Shown: positions 1 to 5,707, numbered from the stretch's first letter. The stretch: 6,388 nucleotides of DNA from Candidatus Sulfotelmatobacter sp. (GCA_030151135.1 JASLEQ010000683.1:1-6388), one strand, 5' to 3'. Made by a program: numbers and translations. Notes: a model not told the origin generated them from the letters alone.

Positions 1-233
1 GCCGTATATTGCGCGTGCGTTTCCGCGCCACTCTTAAGCGTGGAATCGGAGTGATACCAGATGCCTTGGCCGACCGGGCGCATTTCGATAACCATGCTTG
101 TGGGACACGCGCCTGCCGGGTACTTCGATCGAGCCACACTCATGCGCCACTTCCCCACGAACGGATCGGCAGAAGCTACGGCGCTGGCTGCCATCAAGAT
201 GGCAACGATTGCAAGACTGACTTTCCTGGTCAT
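1..233 (-). CDS. Secreted hypothetical protein, partial (N-terminal 77 residues; truncated by window edge)
   Basis: The gene starts at ATG 233-231 and stays open to the left edge, so the C-terminus is missing. The start is supported by AAAGGA at 245-240, six bases upstream. Residues 1-22 form a clear Sec signal peptide: MTRK, a hydrophobic stretch LAIVAILMAASAVA, then ASA before D23, a typical AxA cleavage site. The mature protein begins DPFVGKWRMSVARSKYPAG and continues with a probable beta-strand pattern (MVIEMRPVGQGIWYHS). This resembles small exported proteins common in Acidobacteria that begin 'NPFVGTWKLNxAKSKY' and look like lipocalin-type beta barrels; that likeness is from memory and their function is unknown to me. 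It lies 54 bases downstream of the di-heme oxidoreductase gene on the same strand, so cotranscription is likely. The call of an exported protein is firm; the function is not known. Confidence 0.8.
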   Translation of the reverse strand, partial: MTRKVSLAIVAILMAASAVASADPFVGKWRMSVARSKYPAGACPTSMVIEMRPVGQGIWYHSDSTLKSGAETHAQYT

Positions 234-246
234 ACCGCGTCCTTTC

Positions 247-274
247 GCGGGGCTTCAGCTGAGAGGAACCCCGC
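247..274 (-). other. Intergenic inverted repeat (hairpin) between the oxidoreductase and the secreted protein gene
   Basis: GCGGGG at 274-269 pairs with CCCCGC at 252-247. The stem can be extended by TTC/GAA with one bulged G. It lies between the oxidoreductase stop (290-288) and the Shine-Dalgarno sequence of the next gene (245-240). No T-tract follows, so it is not a standard intrinsic terminator. It could act as an mRNA processing or stability element that sets the ratio of the two products. Confidence 0.4.
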
Positions 275-287
275 TTATCTCCTTCCC

Positions 288-926
288 TCAGAGCGATCGC
301 AGGAAATCGAGGATCGACTGCTTCTCTCTCTCAGGAAGGCCATTGAAGTGTTGGACTACGGAGTTGGCTTCCGATGGTCCGTAGGAACGGGACCGCGCAT
401 CCTTCGAAGGGTTGTCGCCTCCGCCGGAGGAATTCTCCGAGAAGTGGTCTTGAATGGCCGTGTTCAAGTCTGTTGTACGCCCGTCATGAAGGAGGAACAA
501 ACGCTGCCCGAGGCCCCAAAGGGGAGTGGTGCGAAATTCATCGGGGCCGGCGTTTCCCTGGACAATGTTGTCCGCCAGCGTTGCGCCCATGTGATGAAGC
601 AGCAGATCAGAGTAAAGATTGACATTCTGGCCACGAAGCGCGATGGAATGCGGGCCAATCTCTTCCGAGGGGAGGGAGGGATTTGCAACTCCGGTGGTCT
701 TAAATGACGCGGTATGACAAAGGACACACCCGACCTCATTGAAAAGTTCCTTGCCGTGTTGCGCGCTGGCCGACATGGGAGCAGGTTGCGGGGCGTCGAC
801 AAAGCGCATGAATTCCGCAAACATCAACCATGCCGGCATGACTTTCAGAGGGTTGTTATAGAACGCCGGGTCTGTGCGGGGGATATCAAATGGTTCGTAC
901 ACGGTGCTGCATACCGGGTCTTCGTT
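288..926 (-). other. C-terminal half of the di-heme oxidoreductase beyond the TGA (heme site 2)
   Basis: Codons 314-525 stay open after the stop, in the same frame. The second heme site is C380-V-L-C-H384 (728-714). It is followed by the LYSDLLLHHMG and LWGLGQRLFLLHDGRT blocks typical of this family. Independent translation is unlikely: the first usable start codon in the frame is GTG 902-900, and the bases before it (CCGGTATGCAGCACC) show no Shine-Dalgarno match. The half is therefore silent unless the TGA is read through or is a base-call error. Confidence 0.7.
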
Positions 927-1865
927 TCAACCCATCGGAAAGGCATCGTTACTGATCCCCATTTCCACGTTGTAAGCCTCGCCGGCAAAGATTGTGATGG
1001 ATGCGTTTTGCGCCTTCCATCCAAAACGGCTGATCGTGCCGTTGTTAGGCACGATATTCGGATGGCCGGCGATTCCAAGCTCCCTTTTGCGTTCGCGGTT
1101 GGAATTCAGATTGGCGCGAATGGCAGAGTCCTGGATACTTTCGATCAGGCCCAGTCCAAACAATTGGAGAGGAATGCGGAAGGCAATGTTTTCGTCCTCC
1201 ACGGCTTTCGCGAAATCTGGCTGCGCGAGCGTGCACCCAGGTGCATCGGATCTCCCCTGGGCCGTGAACAGGCTGTGCACGCCACCGTCGCGGCTGCCAT
1301 CCGAGTTGAATTTAAATCGGACCTCGCGCATCGGTCCGGCCGGTTGCTCAAACGGCGGAACGGTGTTTGTGCCACCGAGGCGGTGAGCGATCTTCTCCGC
1401 GGGATTGTGCGCCGGAGAGCTGCCGCCGATCACGGGCTGAGAATGACAAATAAAACACTGATCGGCATTGAAAACCGGGCTCATGCCGGCCGAGTTGACC
1501 AGTTTTAATGGGGAAAATGGATTGCTCGGATCCGGATCAATGGGAGGTACCCCTTGCGGTTGCTGGCTGCATGTATCGCAGGTGCCTTCCAATTCGGAAA
1601 CGCGCAGCAGGCTTTCGTTGAAGAGCGCCGTCTCGTTATCGTTTAGACCGGAGACGGGGTTGGGAATGGGAGAAGCGGGATTCGGTCGCGGTCCGGGATC
1701 CCTCGCCTTGAAGAGCCCTCCGTTCTGAGCCAGCACGGCGGTTGCGATTGCGCCCGTCAGGATCATCGCAACGAAGATCGATCTCCGGATCCCGCCGGAA
1801 GCGTTCTTGCCACCGCTTTTGCAGAGGGGATTGTACTGGTTGTTGGGTGGAAACATGGAATGCAT
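927..1865 (-). CDS. Translatable N-terminal half of the di-heme oxidoreductase (312 aa, signal peptide, heme site 1)
   Basis: This is what a ribosome would make if the TGA is obeyed. ATG 1865-1863 is chosen because a perfect AGGAGGT lies at 1879-1873, seven bases upstream. The open frame extends to 2048, but only as non-coding leader with no ribosome site. Residues 1-46 look like a long Sec signal: basic RR at 27-28, hydrophobic core IFVAMILTGAIATAVLA, cleavage probably after A46 before QNGG. A Pro-rich linker (about 56-72) follows, then C137-F-I-C-H141, the first heme site, followed by QPVIGGSSPA as in the family. A second Cys pair, C96-D-T-C99-S, resembles a heme motif without the His. The product would bind at most one heme and lack the second cytochrome domain, so it is probably inactive or unstable as a two-heme enzyme. 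Confidence 0.75.
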   Translation of the reverse strand: MHSMFPPNNQYNPLCKSGGKNASGGIRRSIFVAMILTGAIATAVLAQNGGLFKARDPGPRPNPASPIPNPVSGLNDNETALFNESLLRVSELEGTCDTCSQQPQGVPPIDPDPSNPFSPLKLVNSAGMSPVFNADQCFICHSQPVIGGSSPAHNPAEKIAHRLGGTNTVPPFEQPAGPMREVRFKFNSDGSRDGGVHSLFTAQGRSDAPGCTLAQPDFAKAVEDENIAFRIPLQLFGLGLIESIQDSAIRANLNSNRERKRELGIAGHPNIVPNNGTISRFGWKAQNASITIFAGEAYNVEMGISNDAFPMG

Positions 1866-1872
1866 TTCACAG

Positions 1873-1879
1873 ACCTCCT
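1873..1879 (-). promoter_or_regulatory. Strong Shine-Dalgarno site of the di-heme oxidoreductase
   Basis: AGGAGGT on the minus strand lies seven bases before ATG 1865. It fixes the start codon against the upstream in-frame extension and against a second ATG at 1856. Confidence 0.8.
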
Positions 1880-1886
1880 GTAGTGC

Positions 1887-1915
1887 GTGGTTTTCGCCGA
1901 ATGCAGTGAAACCAC
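1887..1915 (-). promoter_or_regulatory. Inverted repeats upstream of the oxidoreductase (leader hairpin or operator)
   Basis: Two inverted repeats overlap and compete. GTGGTTT (minus strand 1915-1909) pairs with AAACCAC (1893-1887), seven bases across a 15-base loop. A smaller repeat, CAGTG-GTTT-CACTG (1917-1904), uses the same GTGGTTT bases. The pair sits 21 bases upstream of the start codon and leaves the ribosome site unpaired. It could be a protein-binding operator, or an RNA element if transcription starts further upstream. No known riboswitch is recognised. Confidence 0.4.
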
Positions 1916-1918
1916 TGT

Positions 1919-1924
1919 TGTCAA
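1919..1924 (-). promoter_or_regulatory. Possible -35 box (TTGACA) for the oxidoreductase gene
   Basis: A perfect TTGACA lies on the minus strand at 1924-1919, about 55 bases before the start codon. At 15-18 base spacing the -10 position holds only weak matches (such as ATTCGG), so this is a half-supported promoter. It may need an activator or another sigma factor, or may be chance. Confidence 0.25.
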
Positions 1925-2040
1925 AGTGCGCAGTCCGGCTGAAGAACTCCCCGGATAACGCCTTGGCCAACGAGAACGCTGGGGTTTGCGAAAGCAGCGC
2001 TGTGGGAGTCCGCTGACACGCGCTTTGAAGACGTGCCCTT

Positions 2041-2058
2041 ACTTCCACATGCGGAAGT
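2041..2058 (-). other. Palindrome or hairpin 30 bases after the kinase stop codon
   Basis: On the minus strand ACTTCCG-CATG-TGGAAGT forms a seven-pair stem, including one G-U wobble in RNA, with a four-base loop. The plus-strand version has an A/C mismatch instead, so the fold favours the minus transcript. The place, just after the sigma-kinase operon, suits transcript termination or 3' end protection, but no T-run follows (next bases AAGGGCAC). It could also be an operator for the oxidoreductase. Confidence 0.4.
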
Positions 2059-2088
2059 TAGAGAGAAAACGTACACCGCTGCGCGAAT

Positions 2089-4695
2089 CTATTGTTTTTG
2101 AGCGAGCGCTTTGACGGCTGCCTGATCAGACTTGCGGAAGTAGTCGGCAGCCTGGGCGAAAGATCCATGCCCGGACGCGAGCTTTTCCGCCACTTGCAAG
2201 CCCATGGTGTAGTAATGATGGGCTTCACGCCATCTATGCTGTTCGGCAAAGAGATTACCGAAATCCCACCAATTCCAGATCTGGGACGCGATCATTTTCA
2301 AATCGTTGGGCGATTCGTTCGCTAATTTCGTGAAAATGCCATCGGCAATTTCCGCCTCACGGAGAGCTCCCTCCATGTCCTTGGCGCTCTCCAGCACACG
2401 ACTCAGACTACTTCGAGCCTGTCCGAGCATGAGTCGGTCCTCTTTGCTGCCGGGATCGCGCTCGACCAGATCGCTGGCCACCTTGACCGAATGCTCTGAA
2501 ACCTGAATAGCTTCTTTGTAATTTTTCGTGCTCTGGAGAGCGTTCCCGAGCCTCACAGATACTGCGGTCAGATCGCTGACTGCTTCAATGTTCGCGGGGT
2601 CGGCGATCACCGCCTGGTCCGCAATGGCGGTTGCCCGGCGAAGTCTCTGAATCGCCAGCCGGTTGTCGGAATTTGAGGCTACCTTTTCACGGAACGAATG
2701 GAAAGTCGCCGTGATTTGCATCAGGCCGAGATCCGCCAGGCTGATCATCAACCGCCGGCGCGCAGACGCATCGTGGGGGTCTTCAGCGGAAAGCCTTTCC
2801 CATGACGCCACCGCTTTTTCGAAGTAGGGAATCGATTCCGGCTGCTTGTCTATTTGCTCAAGCAAGCTGCCCATTCTCCAATATGTTAGCGCCAGGTCCT
2901 TTTGGATATCGCGATCGTCGGGAACGGCAGCGGCCAGAGGCTCGAGCAGAGCCAACGCGCGCCGGCAATGTTCCTGTGCCTCCTGCTCGCGCTTATTGCG
3001 CATCTCCACCATCTCTAAACCGATATAGGCGGATGCTAGCTGGCTCCTTGCCGAGCGATCGTTGCCCCCGGCTTCGACCGCTGCTTCCGAAAGAAGGACG
3101 GCCTGCTGCGCGTTTTGGAATGCACCTTCAACGTCGCCGGTCCGCAATTGGACGGCTGCCAGCTTTCCCAGCGCCTTCACGAAGGCCAAGAGTAAGGTCG
3201 GGTCTTTGGACTTACTATCATTCAATGAAGACCGTAGAGAGACCGCTTGCTTGTAGCTAACTACGGCGTCTGCGGAATTGCCCACATTCCCGCCGCTTGG
3301 ATCTCCCTGGATGTCACCAACTTTCTCATATGCAGCTGCAAGTTCTCGGGTCAGAGTCGGATCTCCGGAAGCGTCTCGAGAGAGGCCCTGCAGGTACTCC
3401 AGCGCAGTCTTGACCAGAAGCTGTCGTGCCTTGGTAGTCCCAGGTACCTGGTGGATGGATTGTTCAAAGTCGAACAGGAATGCGTTGGCGAGATTGCGCA
3501 CCTGGTCGAACCGGTGCTGAGCGCGCCGGGCCTGCCATGTAGCGACACCGACTCCCGCACCCAGGGCAAGCAGGACCGCAGCGAAAGCAGTAACTCCCAA
3601 CCAGTGTCGCCGCACAAACTTGCTGCTGCGGTACCAAACGGTGTCGGGGCTGGCAAGCACCGGCTGTCCAGCAAGAAGGCGCCTCAGGTCAGTAGCAAAT
3701 TGCTCCACGGACCGATAGCGTCTGTCTGCCTCCTTGCGCATAGCCATCTGCAGAATGTTGTCTTCGTCCTTGCCTAACTCGCGGTTCAGGCTGGATGCCA
3801 GTGACACTTCCTTCTCGCAAATGAAACGGACGGCTTCCGCCGGGCTCTTTCCGTGCAACTGGTGGGGCGCTACGCCGGTGAGCAACTTGTACAGAACGCT
3901 GCCCAGCGAGTAGATATCAGTAGCCGTTGTGATGGGCTCGCCCCGGATCTGTTCCGGGCTGGCGTAGTCAGGGGTCATGGCCACCAAGGTGGCTTCATTG
4001 CCGCTCGAAACATCGGTGAGCACTCTCGCGATTCCGAAATCCAGCAACTTCGGAACCCCTTGCTCTGTAACCAGGATGTTGTCTGGTTTTAGGTCCCGGT
4101 GAACAATCAGTTTCTGATGAGCTAGCTGCACCGCGTCACAGACGGGAAGTAGGAGATGAAGTCGCTCGGACACCGAGAGTTTGCATTCGACGCAGTAGCG
4201 GTCGATGGGCCGGCCTTCCACGTATTCCATAACGAAGTAAGGAAGCCGGTCTTCGATGGTGCCGGCATCGAGAAGGCGCGCAATATTTGGATGTTCGAGA
4301 CTGGCGAGAATCCGATATTCCTGCTGAAAGCGTTCCACGAATGCCGGAGCATTCAGGCTGCCGGATACCACCTTGATTGCTACCCGCTGCTCGAATTTCC
4401 CGTCGTCACGTTCGCCCCGATAGACAACGCCCATGCCCCCCTGACCGATCATCGAGAGAACTCGATAAGGGCCGATCCGCTGGCCCGGTGGCAGAGTCAT
4501 GCCCTGAAGTATGGCAGCAGCCGCGCTCGCGAGGGAGCGATTCAAGAACGTTTCGGCGCCCACATCATGGCGGAGCAATTCTTCGAGCTCGTGACGCATC
4601 GCTGCATCGGGACACTTCTGCAACAGAAATTCCTCGCGCTCGTTCGGCGAAAGCGCGGCCGCGATATCGAACAGTCTTTCGATCTCCGGATTCAT
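2089..4695 (-). CDS. Membrane Ser/Thr protein kinase (PknB-like) with C-terminal TPR region, 868 aa
   Basis: Residues 1-70 match the N-terminal leader usual in acidobacterial kinases (RLFDIAAAL...EELL). The Hanks-type kinase domain spans about 77-345 and is complete: glycine loop GQGGMG (84-89), VAIK Lys108, probable helix-C Glu126, HRDLKPDN (199-206, catalytic Asp201), DFG (219-221), ASPEQ (245-249) and DIYSLG Asp260. It is an RD kinase, so activation-loop phosphorylation is likely (candidates T236, T241). One membrane span lies at about 364-386 (HWLGVTAFAAVLLALGAGVG). Residues 400-868 are helical TPR-like repeats, for example around 450-487, 505-540, 552-590, 600-635, 708-744, 757-792 and 808-840. 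With the kinase in the cytoplasm, a single span puts the TPR part outside, as a possible sensor or scaffold. ATG 4695 overlaps the sigma gene stop (ATGA) and is preceded by AAGGAG (4709-4704). No frame damage is seen. Confidence 0.95.
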   Translation of the reverse strand: MNPEIERLFDIAAALSPNEREEFLLQKCPDAAMRHELEELLRHDVGAETFLNRSLASAAAAILQGMTLPPGQRIGPYRVLSMIGQGGMGVVYRGERDDGKFEQRVAIKVVSGSLNAPAFVERFQQEYRILASLEHPNIARLLDAGTIEDRLPYFVMEYVEGRPIDRYCVECKLSVSERLHLLLPVCDAVQLAHQKLIVHRDLKPDNILVTEQGVPKLLDFGIARVLTDVSSGNEATLVAMTPDYASPEQIRGEPITTATDIYSLGSVLYKLLTGVAPHQLHGKSPAEAVRFICEKEVSLASSLNRELGKDEDNILQMAMRKEADRRYRSVEQFATDLRRLLAGQPVLASPDTVWYRSSKFVRRHWLGVTAFAAVLLALGAGVGVATWQARRAQHRFDQVRNLANAFLFDFEQSIHQVPGTTKARQLLVKTALEYLQGLSRDASGDPTLTRELAAAYEKVGDIQGDPSGGNVGNSADAVVSYKQAVSLRSSLNDSKSKDPTLLLAFVKALGKLAAVQLRTGDVEGAFQNAQQAVLLSEAAVEAGGNDRSARSQLASAYIGLEMVEMRNKREQEAQEHCRRALALLEPLAAAVPDDRDIQKDLALTYWRMGSLLEQIDKQPESIPYFEKAVASWERLSAEDPHDASARRRLMISLADLGLMQITATFHSFREKVASNSDNRLAIQRLRRATAIADQAVIADPANIEAVSDLTAVSVRLGNALQSTKNYKEAIQVSEHSVKVASDLVERDPGSKEDRLMLGQARSSLSRVLESAKDMEGALREAEIADGIFTKLANESPNDLKMIASQIWNWWDFGNLFAEQHRWREAHHYYTMGLQVAEKLASGHGSFAQAADYFRKSDQAAVKALAQKQ

Positions 4696-4709
4696 TTACA
4701 CAACTCCTT
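4692..4709 (-). promoter_or_regulatory. Shine-Dalgarno and ATGA stop-start overlap coupling sigma factor and kinase
   Basis: AAGGAG (4709-4704) lies inside the last sigma codons, eight bases before ATG 4695-4693. The sigma stop TGA is 4694-4692, giving the four-base ATGA overlap. This arrangement usually means translational coupling, so the two proteins are made in linked amounts. Confidence 0.85.
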
Positions 4710-5243
4710 GTGGAGCCACGCTTGCGCCAGGCGGAGTTCACGCCGAACGGTGTACACCGGTAAGGTAGCGCTCTCCCCGATTTCCTCCGCCGTCATGCCG
4801 GCAAAGAACCGCATCTCGATCAGGCGGGCTTTGCGCGAATCGACCTCCGCGAGGTGATGCAGAGCCTCATCCAGTTCCAGCACGGCCACGGGGCGGTCCG
4901 AAGCAACCTCCAGAGTATCGGTAAACGGAATTGCTTCACCTCCGCCGCGCTTAGCGGCTTGACGGGCACGGGCATGGTCGACCAGGATTTGACGCATCAC
5001 GCGGGCGGCGACCCCATAGAAGTGCGCTCGGCTGGAATAGTCCGGATGGGATTGCTCCACCATCCTCATGTAGGCTTCGTGAATCAGCGACGTAGGTTGC
5101 AGAGTATGTTGTAGTACTTCCCGGCCAAGGTAGCTTCTCGCGATTCTGTGCAGTTCACGGTAGACGAATGGCATCAATTCGTTGAGGGCGCCCCGATCCC
5201 CGGTGCTCACCCGGGTTAGCAGTTCGGTGATTGGCCCATCCAT
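4692..5243 (-). CDS. ECF-like RNA polymerase sigma factor, TIGR02999 type, 183 aa
   Basis: This protein directs RNA polymerase to specific promoters and has only the two sigma domains of the ECF class. Region 2 covers about residues 20-92: FVYRELHRIARSYL, LQPTSLIHEAYMRM, then RAHFYGVAARVMRQILVDHAR, a hallmark of the TIGR02999 family of Acidobacteria and Planctomycetes. Region 4 covers about 125-180, with helix-turn-helix MTAEEIGESATLPVYTVRREL. Where canonical ECF sigmas have acidic DAED in region 2.2, this has Q49-P50-T51-S52, leaving phosphorylatable residues. No anti-sigma gene adjoins; the coupled next gene is a Ser/Thr kinase. ATG 5243 is chosen as start. An in-frame TTG at 5252 (three more residues) is possible, because TAAGGGA (5264-5258) sits five bases before TTG but fourteen before ATG. 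Target promoters are unknown. Confidence 0.93.
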   Translation of the reverse strand: MDGPITELLTRVSTGDRGALNELMPFVYRELHRIARSYLGREVLQHTLQPTSLIHEAYMRMVEQSHPDYSSRAHFYGVAARVMRQILVDHARARQAAKRGGGEAIPFTDTLEVASDRPVAVLELDEALHHLAEVDSRKARLIEMRFFAGMTAEEIGESATLPVYTVRRELRLAQAWLHKELCK

Positions 5244-5376
5244 GACTGGCAATTCTATCCCTTATCTATCGTCCTGGACGCTGACCGAATACAGTCCATC
5301 CACGTCGTGGCTCCGAAAACGTGAAGAATGTTTCCGCCGGCTGTCAGTTTTCCCGCTAGAATCCGCATGTAGGAGT

Positions 5377-5396
5377 AAGGGCCGACTTCGGACCTT
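5377..5396. repeat. Imperfect inverted repeat in the divergent intergenic region
   Basis: AAGG-g-CCG-ACTT-CGG-a-CCTT: two short stems separated by one mismatch around a four-base loop. It has no T-tract on either side. An operator or a fold in the sigma gene leader are both possible. Confidence 0.3.
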
Positions 5397-5501
5397 TGCC
5401 GTGCGCGACTGCGGTACGAACGCTTGCTTTGTGATGGGTGGGGTTGCGCGTAATGGGGTCGGTTTTCAGCCCAGCACGCGGGATCGGATTTGCCATGTTG
5501 G

Positions 5502-5514
5502 TCAGAGTCTCTGA
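5502..5514. repeat. Perfect 13-base palindrome TCAGAG-T-CTCTGA
   Basis: Six bases are perfectly mirrored around a central T, about 195 bases before the methyltransferase start and 260 before the sigma start. The size and symmetry fit a dimeric repressor site, but no second copy is seen in the window. Confidence 0.35.
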
Positions 5515-5643
5515 GGGCGGAGCGGCCGAAATCCTGCTGGCGGAGCCGATTAAGCTGTTACGGTGACAATCCGTGCTTTTGAAAAAGAATGAAAAGGGGG
5601 AATGAGTAATTCAATTTTTCCGGAACTCTCTTTGAAACACCCA

Positions 5644-5656
5644 GCATTCGAAATGC
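5644..5656. repeat. Inverted repeat GCATT-CGA-AATGC upstream of the methyltransferase
   Basis: A perfect five-base stem with a three-base centre lies 51 bases before the TTG start. Flanking CA and CTG bases extend it imperfectly. A TTGAAA at 5632-5637 lies just upstream, so the repeat would sit within a promoter if that is a -35 box; the matching -10 is poor. Confidence 0.35.
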
Positions 5657-5696
5657 ACTGATTAGAAGCGGCCAGAAGTGAGTCTAATTCGCCTCC

Positions 5697-5703
5697 GGGA
5701 GGA
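5697..5703 (+). promoter_or_regulatory. Shine-Dalgarno site of the methyltransferase, inside a CCTCC-G-GGAGG palindrome
   Basis: GGGAGGA lies four bases before TTG 5708 and is the only good ribosome site near the coding region, so it sets the start. The bases just before it (CCTCC, 5692-5696) are its exact complement. The one-base centre prevents a tight full hairpin, but partial pairing could weaken ribosome access. Confidence 0.6.
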
Positions 5704-5707
5704 TACT

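Larger units (their letters stand above)
288..1865 (-). pseudogene. Di-heme oxidoreductase (DHOR/DUF1111 family), interrupted by one in-frame TGA
   Basis: One continuous frame runs from ATG 1865 to the stop at 290-288 (525 codons), broken only by TGA at 929-927 (codon 313). Both sides match the same family, di-heme c-type cytochrome oxidoreductases: exported proteins with two CxxCH heme sites, thought to act in periplasmic redox reactions and distantly related to MauG and cytochrome c peroxidases. Family-like stretches lie on both sides: FNADQCFICHSQP, GWKAQNASI and GEAYNVEMGIS before the stop; GCVLCHTA, LYSDLLLHHMG, GPDEFRTTPLWGLG and FLLHDGR after it. The end, ILDFLRSL, is a natural C-terminus. 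No other damage is visible, so the lesion is recent, read through, or a sequencing error. In remembered homologues the segment reads like FPNERDETPGC, placing Arg at the stop, so CGA to TGA is the simplest cause. The family is clear; the physiological substrate is unknown. Confidence 0.85.
5244..5707. other. Divergent intergenic region between sigma factor and methyltransferase
   Basis: These 464 bases carry no gene I can support. They should hold promoters for both directions, but I find no convincing -35/-10 pair on either strand. TAGAAT occurs on the plus strand at 5357-5362 and on the minus strand at 5257-5252, both without a good -35. The region contains an imperfect hairpin at 5377-5396, a 13-base palindrome at 5502-5514, a GGCGGAGC direct repeat at 5516-5523 and 5539-5546, and an inverted repeat at 5644-5656. 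The stretch 5570-5640 is clearly AT-richer than its surroundings, as promoter DNA often is. Confidence 0.6.

Noticed and set aside
9..707. 232-residue open frame on the plus strand
   Set aside because: It lies opposite the secreted protein and the C-terminal half of the oxidoreductase, both with clear family features. Its composition is that of an antisense shadow and no domain is recognisable.
927..929. Selenocysteine insertion at the TGA
   Set aside because: The family has no Cys or Sec expected here (Arg is recalled). No obvious stable hairpin of the bacterial SECIS kind was recognised right after the codon. A CGA to TGA change is simpler.
714..1508. 264-residue open frame on the plus strand
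   Set aside because: Antisense to the oxidoreductase, including its heme sites; Arg/His-rich, no motif and no ribosome site.
1866..2048. 61-residue N-terminal extension of the oxidoreductase frame
   Set aside because: It would start at a GTG without ribosome site. The perfect AGGAGGT before ATG 1865 and the signal peptide right after it make this leader DNA.
2802..3260. 152-residue open frame on the plus strand
   Set aside because: Antisense shadow of the TPR region of the kinase; Arg/Pro/Ala-rich without motif.
4156..4857. 233-residue open frame on the plus strand
   Set aside because: Antisense to the kinase domain and the end of the sigma gene; no recognisable domain.
5357..5362. TAGAAT as a -10 box on the plus strand
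   Set aside because: No -35-like hexamer at 15-19 base spacing, and it lies about 350 bases before the only plus-strand gene.
5182..5514. 110-residue open frame on the plus strand reaching into the intergenic region
   Set aside because: Its first third is antisense to the sigma gene, there is no ribosome site, and the remainder (Cys/Arg-rich) shows no family likeness.
5602..5661. 19-residue open frame MSNSIFPELS... preceded by AAAAGGGGGA
   Set aside because: The G-run is only one base from the ATG, too close for normal initiation. There are no leader-peptide features such as a codon run followed by a terminator.
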